Source: Gnetum montanum (taxonomy: Eukaryota; Streptophyta; Gnetopsida; Gnetales; Gnetaceae). From it: 35,745 bases of DNA. Shown in pieces: positions 19,361 to 28,416 of this stretch (its first letter is position 1; every line of letters begins with the position of its first letter). A program made the translations under genes and the position numbers. The notes under the pieces are model-generated. The model was given only the letters and a program-made list of their open reading frames with translations, ran no database searches and had not been told where the DNA came from. The stretch is from positions 384,670 through 420,414 of the forward strand of contig MNCI01027012.1 of the NCBI GenBank assembly GCA_015680685.1, read 5' to 3'.

Positions 19361-19859
19361 TGTAGGAAAACATGCCTTGTTGATGGATCGAAGGTTGTTT
19401 CCCTTTGAAATGGGGATCAGAGGAGCATGGTAATTCTTTGGGTTCCATGCTATTTTAACCATCACTTAGAATTACATGGGCACTAATTCCTTATGAACCT
19501 CATCAAAAGGATATGTAAACTTGTAGAGGAGCTTTGTCTTTGATACTTGGGCTACTATCCCCTCTTTGGAGTTGGGCTTAAGATTAGATGTATTAACATA
19601 GGAATGTATTGTAATCCTTCTAGGGGTGTTGGTGCATTGTGTGTTTGTTGTGTTTGTGTGTGTGTGTATTCTTGTGTAATTAATGCCTATGATAGTACTA
19701 ATACATATAACTATTAGCTAACAAGTTGTATGCTATGCTATGACACAAGGTGTTGAGCTTTAATGTGTAGTCTACTTTAAGTCTTTCCTCTCTCTCATTG
19801 CTGCTATTGGGACTCTCGGGTAGTGCCAAACAATGTTTTCCAAGGATGGCATTGTTACA
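19361..19859 (+). mobile_element. LTR2, shared by copies A and B
   Basis: Starts TGTAGGAAAACATGCC after a polypurine tract and ends GGCATTGTTACA, giving TGTA/TACA ends over 499 bp. It is both the 3' LTR of copy A and the 5' LTR of copy B, since gag sequence resumes after it. It contains a GT-rich run (19640-19675) and TGGGACTCTCGGG close to the end, as in LTR1. Confidence 0.8.
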
Positions 19860-21360
19860 CCCCTCATAATGAAAAATGTACTAATGTCATCTACTAGTGG
19901 TTTGTGGTTCAAGAACATGGTTTATTGTTTGCGACTTATGTGTTGCTATAATGCATAAGAAGAACAAAGAGTCAAAATTCTAGGAATGCTCCTCATGGGT
20001 TTGAATGCCTTGATGGGCTAGTTAGGAAGGACAATATAGAAGAACGTGTGTATGATAAAGTGCATGAGGATATGCCCAAATGTGAATACTTGGATTATGA
20101 GGAGGAGATGTGTTTCGAGAGGGATGATGATGATCCTCTTGGAAAGATGCAAAAGCTATGGAGCTAGCTATTAAAGATCGACAATGTGGTTCTCAATTGC
20201 TTGATATTTACTAAATGGAGAAAAATGGTCCATGACATTATGAGAAAAATGGATATTTCATACTTCAAGGAGTTGAATTTGGGTATTAAACACAAGCTCT
20301 TTATTGCTTAAAATTTTGGGCTACGAAACTGTATGAACCAAATGAGAAATATCATTGATAATATTCAAGTCCTTATAGGGGATATTCTATAAAGGTTGTT
20401 TAGCCTAGAGGTGAAGAATGAGCAACGTGAGACAAGAAGTGAGAAACTTCAGGACTAGTTGCTTGTACAAGCAAAAGTAGTTGCATTTGATTCTAGGTGG
20501 TCCATATCCAAATTTTAAGCCAAAAAACTTAAAGTTTACAAAGGGAATCAAGATGATAAGCTCATAGACATCTTCCTCTTTAAAATGGAGTGATTCTTTG
20601 ACATGAAAAAATAGTTTGAGTACAAAGTTAGCATCACTTTCCAATTCCTAGGGGAAGTTGCTTAAGCCTAGTGCCTCAGAATCATTTGGGACATGAGGTT
20701 TGAGATAACTTAGAGGTTAGTAGAGAAATGGAAAGAATTTAAAATTACCCTAATCAAGAACTTTTGCCCAAACACTTCCTTTGATAAAGCTTGGAGGAAG
20801 GTAAAAGAAATCTAGCATACTAGAAAGTTGGAGGATTATCTCAAAGAGTATTAAGAGGTGGTGTTACAAATTTCTATTATGGATGAAGAAATCTAATTTT
20901 GACTCTTTTTTAATGACCTAAAACCCTTGGCCTAGCAAGGGATCAAAATCCAGAATATCATAGAGTATAGGAAGGCACTTGAATTGGCTGCCAATTTGAT
21001 GATCAATTCTAGATGCTAGAAGCTAAAAAAAGAATAATGCAAATGCATCCTAAAATAATAATAAGCTTGATGGTGAATTTGGTGGGTTTGGAGGAAGTAA
21101 TTTTAGTGGTAGCTTTTGGGGTCCACATTCTATTGTTGCCCATGGTTCTCAAGCTTCTTACTAGGGTAATGGGAAATGTTAGGCTCTTGAAGGTCACAAT
21201 AGATTGTGGGACAAGTGCTCATGCTTTGAAGAGCTCATGAATAATCCTCCAAGGCATGCTGGGGTAAGATGCTTCTTCTACTTGGGAAATCATGCTGCTT
21301 GGGATTGTTCTTAGAACCCTAATCGGTAACCAACTTCAAGGAGTTCAAATGGTAATTAGT
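19860..21360 (+). pseudogene. Copy B gag relic
   Basis: Homologous to the gag of copy A through its full length, with many stops and shifts. The acidic stretch near 20090-20150, the capsid-like segment (AFDSRWSISKF near 20483, then frames around 20640-20900), and a zinc knuckle at 21270-21308 are present. The knuckle reads CFFYLGNHAAWDC, so the second Cys has become Tyr. It keeps the unusual C-x2-x-x3-H-x4-C spacing. Confidence 0.75.
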
Positions 21361-21539
21361 GATTAAATGTTCTTAAGTTCTAGTTGCATGTTTGATTGTG
21401 GGTGAACGAGGTAAATGAAAAGAGGTAGGAGATTGAGATCCTTGATGTGATGGAGTAGATATTTTGGAGCTTGATAATGATTTAGTAGAATATTCAAGGA
21501 GAGAAGTTGAAGCAAGAAACCAGTTTGCATTCAATAAAG

Positions 21540-21655
21540 ATGATCCTAGTGTAGTTTCCAATAAACATCCATCAATACCTCAACTATTAGAAATCTCACA
21601 CCAAAATCTTAATCTTTTAATTGGTAAGTTAGTGAAATCTTGGATGGATCATATT
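21540..21655 (+). other. Copy B pol deletion junction
   Basis: Up to about 21535 copy B matches copy A just after the zinc knuckle (GAAGCAAGAAACCAG against GAAGCAAGAACTCAG near 15328). From about 21600 it matches the integrase C-terminal side of copy A and copy C. Protease, reverse transcriptase, RNase H and the integrase core (about 2.8 kb in copy A) are absent. The exact junction cannot be placed by eye. Confidence 0.65.
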
Positions 21656-22260
21656 CAAGTGGCTAGGCTATACTTGAAGAAGTCCATCCAACATATGAAA
21701 AGAGTATGCTGATAGCAAGTGGAGATTGTTAAAAAAAGTCCATGTGCTCAAGCTATACTTAAAGAAGTCCATTTTGCATATAAAAAAGTATGTTGATAGC
21801 AAGTGGAGATCATTAAAATTTGATGTTGGAGAATGAGCTAATTTGAAGATGAATTATGCAAGGCAGATGAGGCGAAAGAAGAGGATAAGTGACAAGTTCT
21901 TGAGGTGCTATGTAGATATTTCATGATTTTTGCTTATGTGAATTCAGTTGCATACAAGTTGCAGTTGCTAACATATTTCACAAAATATCAGCATGTATTC
22001 CATGTTTCTATGCTAAAAAAATACAACATGGGAGATGCTGATATGGAAATATTGAGATCCTATACACCTTCAAACACTAAGGTAGTTAAAGGATAACAAA
22101 TTCATTTCATGATCAATATGTATACCATTGATTGTACTTCCTAATACAAAGTGAAATTTTTGGTACATTAGCAAGTTATGTTTTTGGAGGAGGATACTTG
22201 GGAAGAGTGTCATATTCTTTGGAACAAGTAGTGTTCATTGTGAACTTATGTGTAAAAAAC
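21656..22260 (+). pseudogene. Copy B integrase tail and chromodomain relic
   Basis: After the deletion the sequence reads the YLKKSIQHMKR segment, then NSVAYKLQLLTYF and HVFHVSMLKKY (21930-22025), the usual segment between integrase core and chromodomain. From about 22155 the chromodomain reads FLVH (broken), then LEEDTWEECHIL in a shifted frame. Stops and shifts are frequent. It matches copies A and C and has no function of its own. Confidence 0.75.
21667..21815 (+). repeat. 85-bp-period local duplication in the copy B integrase tail
   Basis: GCTATACTTGAAGAAGTCCA at 21667 recurs with one change at 21752, and the following TATGCTGATAGCAAGTGGAG recurs as TATGTTGATAGCAAGTGGAG. The repeated segment encodes the YLKKSIQHMKR motif of the integrase tail, which occurs once in copy C. 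Confidence 0.85.
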
Positions 22261-22290
22261 CATATTAATCTACCTTTGTGGATGTATGAA

Positions 22291-22314
22291 GGTGGTCGAC
22301 CCAGCACGACCACC
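22291..22314. repeat. Perfect 8-bp-stem hairpin GGTGGTCG/CGACCACC
   Basis: GGTGGTCG, an 8-base loop, then CGACCACC. It follows the copy B chromodomain. The same place in copy A (18731-18760, GGTGGTTGGC) has lost the pairing, so the hairpin was probably part of the ancestral 3' untranslated region. Confidence 0.75.
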
Positions 22315-22319
22315 TCCTA

Positions 22320-22935
22320 ATGGAAGTTAGTTTTTAGGAGTTATAATGTTGCTTGTAAATAGGAATAAAAAAAGGGCAAAAGTGTAATAGGATGGATGAC
22401 ACCAAGTAGATTTAAAATGGATTACTTCTAAGAGGCAGAGAATCAATATGTCTTCCTTTTTAATCAAGAAGTTGAGAAACATCATAGTGAGGCTAAAGTC
22501 TCAAGGATCCCTCCACATGCTAGTGTTAGGATACCATTAGGCATGGGAGTGAGTTTTCTAAAGTACAAAGTAGTTTCTCCTTGGGCATAGAGGATTAACT
22601 TTATACTTTCATATTGCTATTAAAGGTAGAGAACCAACTCATATATCGTGTAAGTAGATTTCACTTTGGGTAAAAAGGTTGGTATGGTTTACATGAAAAG
22701 GGAAATTTTTTTCTTTCTTAACCCAAGTTACAGGAACATATTTAAGCTTTTGTTGAATGTTAAGTTGAGTTTAACATTCATTCTTTATGGTTAAATAATC
22801 CAAGCAATTAGACCATCTTGTTTACAATTATTGGAAGGACTCTTAATTGTTTGATGTTTCTTGATATCCAATATGCTCTTCACATTTGAAAAAACGTACG
22901 AACAATGACTTAAGCATTAAGAATGTTGCTTTTTA
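22320..22935 (+). other. Copy B 3' untranslated region
   Basis: Non-coding DNA matching 18760-19346 of copy A. No gene or RNA recognised. Confidence 0.6.
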
Positions 22936-22949
22936 AAAATGGAGGAGAG
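22936..22949 (+). promoter_or_regulatory. Polypurine tract before LTR3
   Basis: AAAATGGAGGAGAG directly precedes TGTAGG of the LTR3 stump. Confidence 0.7.
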
Positions 22950-23031
22950 TGTAGGAAAACATCTTTTGTTGATAGATCAAAGGTTGCTCCCTTTTGGAAT
23001 GGGTATTGGAAGATAGTGGAGATTCTTATAA
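22950..23031 (+). mobile_element. LTR3 stump (3' LTR of copy B)
   Basis: Begins TGTAGGAAAACATCTTTTG and follows LTR2 for about 80 bp (GTTGATAGATCAAAGGTTGC against GTTGATGGATCGAAGGTTGT). It then stops where inverted LTR sequence of copy C begins. The remaining roughly 420 bp of the LTR are missing. Confidence 0.8.
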
Positions 23032-23082
23032 GTTTCAAAAGAAAATAACCTTTAATTCACCAATAAGGCATGTTTTCCTACA
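23032..23082 (-). mobile_element. Inverted LTR stump (3' LTR of copy C)
   Basis: On the minus strand TGTAGGAAAACATGCCTTAT begins at 23082 and continues GGTGAATTAAAGGTTATTTT, matching the first 50 bp of the family LTR, before meeting the LTR3 stump head to head. The upstream minus-strand purine tract (23083-23097) is in the right place for the copy C plus-strand primer. Confidence 0.8.
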
Positions 23083-23097
23083 TTTTTTCTTGCTTGA

Positions 23098-23739
23098 AAG
23101 AAGAAATATCCTCAAAGCTTAAGTCTTTGTTTGTATACTTTTCCAAATGTGAAGAGCACATGGATATCAATGGACATTAAACAATTAAAAGTCTTTTTGA
23201 TAATTGTAAATGAGAAAGTCCAATAATTAAGGTTATATAACCATAAAACATGAATGTTGAACTTAATTCGGTATTCAACAAAGGCTTGGAGATTTTTGCA
23301 TAACTTAGGTTAAAGAAGAAAAGATTGTCCTTTTTCATGTGAACCATACCAACTTTTCTATTTAGAGTAGAATCTATTTGCTTAATATGTGAGATAGTCT
23401 TCTACCTATAGTAGCAACAAGAGAGTAGATTTGATCCTTGGTGACCAATGGGAGACTACTTTATACCTTAAGGGAACCACTTCTCATGCTTAGTGGTAGT
23501 CTAATACTAGCATGTGTAGGGATCTTTGGAACTTTATCTTTACTATGACATTAACCAACTTCTTAATTCTCTCCCCTCAAAAGTAGTTTGTACTAGATTC
23601 ACTCAATGCCATATCATATTTTTCCTAAACATTTTTCTATTTACATGCAATATTTTAACTTTCAAACACCATGACTGCTTGTCGAGAGGTTGTAGTATTG
23701 AGTAGGCCATCTCCATACATCCATAAATGTAAACAATGT
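23098..23739 (-). other. Copy C 3' untranslated region
   Basis: Minus-strand counterpart of 18701-19346. The short minus-strand frame from 23818 runs through it but is informative only at its chromodomain end. Confidence 0.6.
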
Positions 23740-23885
23740 GGTTCTCTATGTAGAATTTTGTAATGAATGATTGCTTGTTCTTGAGAGTATGCCACTTTCC
23801 ATAGTTACCCTCCTCCAAGAATGTGCCTTGCTAGTTTACCAAGAATTCCATCTTCTAATCAAGAGCATAACCAGTGGTGCACTTA
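23740..23885 (-). pseudogene. Copy C chromodomain relic
   Basis: The minus strand reads EFLVN, a stop, then QGTFLEEGNYGKWHTLKNK. This aligns with LVHWQGTSLEEDTWEEWQTL of copy A; the tryptophan of LVHW has become a stop, and DTWEEW has become NYGKW. Confidence 0.8.
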
Positions 23886-24046
23886 TTGATGATGAAATAA
23901 ATCCGTCGTTCATTGACTATCTCAATGTTTGGAGGCCCAAGGGATCTCTATGTTATTAGATCAAAATTTCTTGAGTTGGAATTTTTAGCATACAAAACAT
24001 GGAATAGAGGATGATATTTTACTAGATACATTAGTAATTGAAACTT

Positions 24047-24840
24047 CTAAGCAATTGGATTTACATGAGCAAGCATCTTGAAAGGTTCATTATAGTGCCT
24101 TAAGAACTTTTGACTTGCCCCTTTCTTTGGCCTCATTTGCCCTACATAATTCATCTTCAAAAGAACCCATTCTCTAACATCAAACTTCAATGATCTCCAC
24201 TTGTTATTGGTATACTTTTTTATGTGTTGGATAGACTTTTTAAAGTATGACCTAGCACCTGGATAACTAAGATTTAATGAACTCATCAATTAATGGATTA
24301 AGACTTTGATATAAGAGTTCAAATAGTTTGGGTATTAAAGGCTACCTCCCTAAGGCTAACTTTGCTAGAGAGAATCCTAGGGTTGAGGATTTCTAAATGT
24401 TGTAATTGAATTGAGCCATAGTCAACAAAGTCATTTAGTTTTTTGATCAAACTGGATGAAGTGTCTCAAGTACTTCTCTAAGAATTTATGCACTCATTTT
24501 GCTTAGTCATTTATTTGGGAATGATACCTCAAAGATATTTGCAACTTTGTTTCCATCATTTCAAATAGCTTTTATTGAAAATTCCTTGGGAATTGGGAGT
24601 GTTGATTATATACAATGCTTATTGTTAATCCAAAATAATAAACCACATGATCAAAAAACAAGGATGTTACATTCTTAGTTGTGCAAGGTGTGGGACATAG
24701 AAAGAAAATGTCATGCTTAAAGAACTTATTCAAAGCTATAAGAATGCTGGAAAATCCTTGTACTATGGGAAGCTTGGTGATGAAATCTATAGAACCAGTT
24801 ACCCATAAAAGCTCTAGGATCTCTAAGTGGTGGAGCAAAC
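24047..24840 (-). pseudogene. Copy C integrase relic
   Basis: On the minus strand the core (24838-24572) reads LELLWVTGSIDFITKLPIVQ, then LIALNKFFKHDIFF. The first catalytic Asp is kept in SIDFI; the second catalytic position reads VYNQHSQF, with Asn for Asp as in copy A. The tail (24289-24047) reads ARSYFKKSIQHIKKYTNNKW, then RSLKFDVREWVLLKMNYVGQ and RPKKGASQKFLRHYNEPFK, the normal GPY-type integrase end before the chromodomain. Frame breaks separate the pieces. Inactive. Confidence 0.85.
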
Positions 24841-25339
24841 CACCTAGTGTTTCATTGAAACTTTTTTCTTGTTAGCAAATTGAAGAGATTTGCACAAAAT
24901 TTGCCACATCAATTGCTACTTTTAGCTAGTAAAAACTTCTTTGCACCAATATCATTATTTTTTTATGCCATGGATGGCCTACCTAGAAGGTTCTATGACA
25001 TTTATTAATGATTTGAAAATGTAGGACATTCCAATTTAGAACATAAATTTGATTTTACTTAAATATGAACAAATCATCCACTTCACTAAAATTTAACTCA
25101 TCACTACCTTGGACCATCTCTAATACCTCGAGTACATTGATCATGATGTAGTTTATCCTTAATCTTTCTCAAAGTTCATGACTAGTTATCATCCAAGAGC
25201 TATTATGTTGACTCATAATCTCCATTGAACACACTTAAGGACATTTGCTTAAAGCAATTGTCATCACATTCTATCTCTACTTGGTTGATAGACAAATTAA
25301 AGATCAAATTATTATAACAAACTCAACCATCAAGCTTGC

Positions 25340-25560
25340 TTTGGCTTTAACTTTGATTAAGTGAGAAGGTAGCTCATTATAATATTGTTTATTTTAACTA
25401 CCATGGGACCACTCAGTAGATAGTGTCACCATGTATGAGGACAATGCATAATGTTGAATGTATTCACTCATCAAAACTGTTCTCTCAAGTTCAACTTCTT
25501 TAGCTGAAATGTGACTAGAAAATTATCTTGAAAGAACACTTCTCCAATTTCTTAATTTGA
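25340..25560 (-). pseudogene. Copy C RNase H relic
   Basis: The minus strand follows the copy A RNase H at nucleotide level (AAAGAAGTTGAACTTGAGAG, then GGTGACACTATCTACTGAGT), with worse frame breaks. Position and order, between integrase and reverse transcriptase, agree. Confidence 0.65.
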
Positions 25561-25699
25561 AGCATTAATGTGAACTTCAAATAATTTCAAAAGGCTTGGA
25601 AGAATCAATATGAATTTGATTGTAAGGATTGTCCTGATCTTGTTAAAAGATTTCTGATACTTATTTTTCCATATTTAAGGGTTATCTTTCTTTTGTAAA

Positions 25700-26480
25700 T
25701 TCATTAGGGTGGTTGTCATACTAGAAAACCCACAAGTAAAATTTTTGTAATAAATGGCCAATCCCAAAAATTGGTGTAATTCATGCATGTTCTTTGTAAC
25801 AGGCTATGTGGCAAGGCCATCCACCTTCTTTGAATTTGATTTTACTTTATCTCTACGAATGATGTGGCCCAAGAACTTTAACTTAGGTTTTTTGAATTCA
25901 CATTTCTCTTGTTTGACTTACAACTTGTGTTCTTGCAATTTGGAGAACATCAAGTCCAAATGTTGAAGATGTTTCTTCATAGAACTAGAGTACATAAGGA
26001 TGTTAAGATATACCACCATAAATTTATTAAGGTACAAGCAAACTACCTTATTCATAAGTGTGAAAAAGGTGGTAAGAGCATTGCACAATCCAAAAGGCAT
26101 GATTATCTACTCATACGAGACATAATGAGTTATATGAGTTATCTTGCCTTTATTCTCTTATGTAAACTACACCTGATAGTAACCTTAGCAAAGGTTAAGT
26201 TAAGAAAAAAATTAAGCTTTTGCTAATTGGTCAAATAGATTTGAAACCAAGGATATCAAATACCTATTTTTGATGATGTAATTGCTCAGAAGCTTAAAAT
26301 CACAATATAGTCTTAATGTATCATCCTTCTTTATGGTAAATAACATCAAGGTTTCATATAAAGATTTGAAGGATTGAATGTAATTCTTTTTAACCAAACT
26401 CATCAATTGATTTTTTTAGCTCTTTCAATTCAGGGGTTTTCATTTGATAAGATCATTATTTAAGATGAGTAGTTTCTAGC
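25700..26480 (-). pseudogene. Copy C reverse transcriptase relic, active site damaged
   Basis: The minus strand (26406-26212) reads the first half, including KKDDTLRLYCDFKLLSNYII and NRYLISLVSNLFDQLAKA. At 26100-25918 it reads MPFGLCNALTTFFTLMNKV, then YLNILMYS in place of YLDDILVYS. The catalytic pair of Asp is thus reduced to one Asn with one codon deleted. The palm segment LQHLDLMFSKLQEHKL follows. Compared with copy A, which retains YLDD, this copy is more decayed. Confidence 0.85.
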
Positions 26481-26799
26481 AATAATTTTATTTTGTGATC
26501 TATCACTAATCTTTCTGGCAACTCTACTGACATTAAATTCTTATATCTCCATAGTATCCTCTTAATCTACCTATTCACCCTAGTTGTATCTTCCTTTTTT
26601 GTCTTTCTTGAAATTGTTAGAAACATCTTTTGGGCTGGATTATGAGCAATCCTCTTCATCATCATTAAAGAGATAATTTGTACCTCATGAAGTATACTAG
26701 TTGCTACAAGTGCATATATTTTTATCACATAAGGTGGTCTCTTATGAAAAATGTAAAGAACATTGAGATACAAAGTATCTAATACTCTCACTTGCTTGA

Positions 26800-27280
26800 A
26801 GAACCCTTATTTAAAGATGACTTAGAAAGAATCAATGTTTAGGACTAAAAAAGCTGGCTTTCCATTCCATTGGTCTATCTTACCTCCACATCCTTCATCA
26901 CTCTCGTACATTTGTTCTAAGAAAACTTGGCTAACTTACATGATGTTGAAACCAATTCACCTCACAACTTGAGAATTCAAGTAATTTCTAATAAAAGAAA
27001 GTTAGGGTTGACACTTGTGTCAATAAAGGTGTCCACTGTCTTTAATAAAAATTGAATTAGGATCATTTTTATTGAACACAAGTTGGTCTCTTTCTTTGGC
27101 TACTCTTCTTAAACATTCTATTGCATTGCTATGAAGATTTGAGGTATCTACTTCATCACACCAAGGGTCTTGATCTTTTGCTTATTTTCATTTATCTTAG
27201 TCACTTGCAATTGAGCATGTGGTTAGTACTTGAGAGTGTTTAATTGATGGTTACTATTTGAATATCTTCTAGTTGGTCAT
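26800..27280 (-). pseudogene. Copy C protease and gag-end relic, truncated at 27280
   Basis: Minus-strand sequence from 27280 downwards matches copy A from about 15155 onward (CAAATAGTAACCATCAATTAA against CAAATGGTGATTGATAGCTGA; then CAATTTTTATTAAAGACAGT against CAATTTTTGACAAAGACAGT). Homology reaches the very edge of the D LTR at 27281, so the rest of the gag gene has been cut off by the D insertion or lost. Confidence 0.7.
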
Positions 27281-27304
27281 TGATGAGACGCGGTCTGCGT
27301 CGGC

Positions 27305-27399
27305 CGCGATATCGCGTCCGATGCGATATCGCATCCCCCGCGATATTGCGTACGCGATATCGTGTCCTTCCCTGCGATATCGCGTACGCGATATCGCAG
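27305..27399. promoter_or_regulatory. CpG palindrome block in the U3 of the D LTR
   Basis: Modules in order: a 12-bp palindrome CGCGATATCGCG (27305-27316), a 14-bp palindrome ATGCGATATCGCAT (27321-27334), a full module with one C-to-T change (27340-27363), and a 28-bp perfect palindrome (27372-27399) whose centre is CGCGTACGCG flanked by GATATC on each side. It ends 14 bp before the TATA box, so an enhancer or operator-like role is a reasonable inference. Confidence 0.85.
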
Positions 27400-27413
27400 T
27401 CAGCCGTCATTTC

Positions 27414-27421
27414 TATAAATA
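27414..27421 (+). promoter_or_regulatory. TATA box of the D LTR
   Basis: TATAAATA followed by AGAGGCGGC. The same box and context occur in the solo LTR (33089-33096) and, inverted, in the left LTR (224-231). Transcription should start about 30 bp downstream. Confidence 0.8.
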
Positions 27422-27820
27422 AGAGGCGGCTCTCCCTTATTCTAGATCCCAGTTTTAGTGTAGCGAGGATCTGGCAGTTTGATCCCTCCAGAGTTAGAAT
27501 TTTTCCGTGTCTGCCCGCAGTGTGGTGAATGTGATTGTACGGTGTCTTTATTCGAGTGTGCCGTACTTGGACACGCACATGATCGGCAATAAAGATCGAG
27601 ATTACTTCATCATTGCAGCATTTACTTAGTTTATTTATTGTTATTTATTTCATGTTATTTATTGCTTTCATAGTGCGGTGTAAGTACGACTTGACTACGA
27701 GCATCTACGGGTGTGTACGGCTAGTTAAGGAATCGGTTACTTATCGCGATTAGTCTCTCAACCCTAAACTCCTAGAAGCGGAACGAGTTCGACTTGATTA
27801 CGAGCATTTAAGTGTGACTG

Positions 27821-27945
27821 CTTGGTAGCCCAGTGGTGTAGCTAGGGGGATCTACGCTTGGTAACCCAGTGGCGTATTTGGGGTCTGCGCTTGGTAATCC
27901 CAGTGGCGTACCTAGGCCTATGCTTGGTAGTCCCAGTGGCAGTCG
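27821..27945 (+). repeat. Four tandem 33-36-bp repeats in the D LTR
   Basis: Units begin CTTGGTAGCCCAGTGG at 27821, CTTGGTAACCCAGTGG at 27857, CTTGGTAATCCCAGTGG at 27890 and CTTGGTAGTCCCAGTGG at 27923. Spacers are variable and unrelated enough to exclude a CRISPR-like reading. The minus-strand frame here (GLPSVDPPSYTTGLPS) is a by-product. Confidence 0.85.
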
Positions 27946-28286
27946 TGCACGAAGTCCAAGATGTGTACGGTTGATCAAGGAATCGGTTGCTCGTCGCACT
28001 TAGGCTAGATTAGATTTTCTTACCCTTTTCCTCTTAGCTTAGATTAGTTAATATTATTTTCCACTGCCATCAGGAGTAGCGTTAGAATTAGAACACATCA
28101 TACACCTCATCTAGACTAAACCATACGTGACATATGCAAAACTAGTCTAGATGGGAAGACAGCGAACTGCGACCTAAGGCTAACTATCTAGATACCACAA
28201 CTAGTCCATCTGCGGAGTTCGACCGGATCGCGCGTGCGACGCTCGTTTCGTATGGTTGAGTGTAGGGGTACCTCGCCACTCATCAT

Positions 28287-28305
28287 TGGCGCCGTTGCCG
28301 GGGAT
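28287..28305 (+). promoter_or_regulatory. Primer-binding site, tRNA-Asp type
   Basis: TGGCGCCGTTGCCGGGGAT is complementary to the 3' end of plant tRNA-Asp(GUC) as I remember it (ending CCCCGGCAACGGCGCCA). It begins two bases after the LTR end. This primer is typical of Athila and Tat lineage Ty3/gypsy elements. Confidence 0.88.
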
Positions 28306-28416
28306 GGTGCTAGTTATCTAGATTAGTTATATCATACAAGGTCGCTGTAAAGAACTTAACGATATATCTCTTAAAAAGAAGTAATTATAAAAAGTCACAT
28401 AAATTCACACACAACA

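Larger units (their letters stand above)
27281..28285 (+). mobile_element. Element D 5' LTR, complete
   Basis: A 1005-bp LTR from TGATGAGACGCGG to CGCCACTCATCA, with 7-bp inverted ends TGATGAG/CTCATCA. It is followed after one base by a tRNA-Asp primer-binding site. Inside are the CpG palindrome block (27305-27399), TATA box (27414-27421), probable R/U5 with AATAAAGATCGAG (27588-27600), and tandem repeats (27821-27945). It shares its ends and blocks with 1-347 (inverted) and 32986-34044. The base run GTCAT (27276-27280) should be the left target duplication; no partner was found in the window. Confidence 0.92.

Noticed and set aside
19640-19675. Independent GT microsatellite
   Set aside because: The GT-rich run is part of LTR2 and has counterparts in LTR1, so it is an LTR feature rather than a separate locus.
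27821-27945. CRISPR-like array
   Set aside because: Repeats are short, diverged and lie inside a plant LTR; spacers are not uniform and there are no cas genes.
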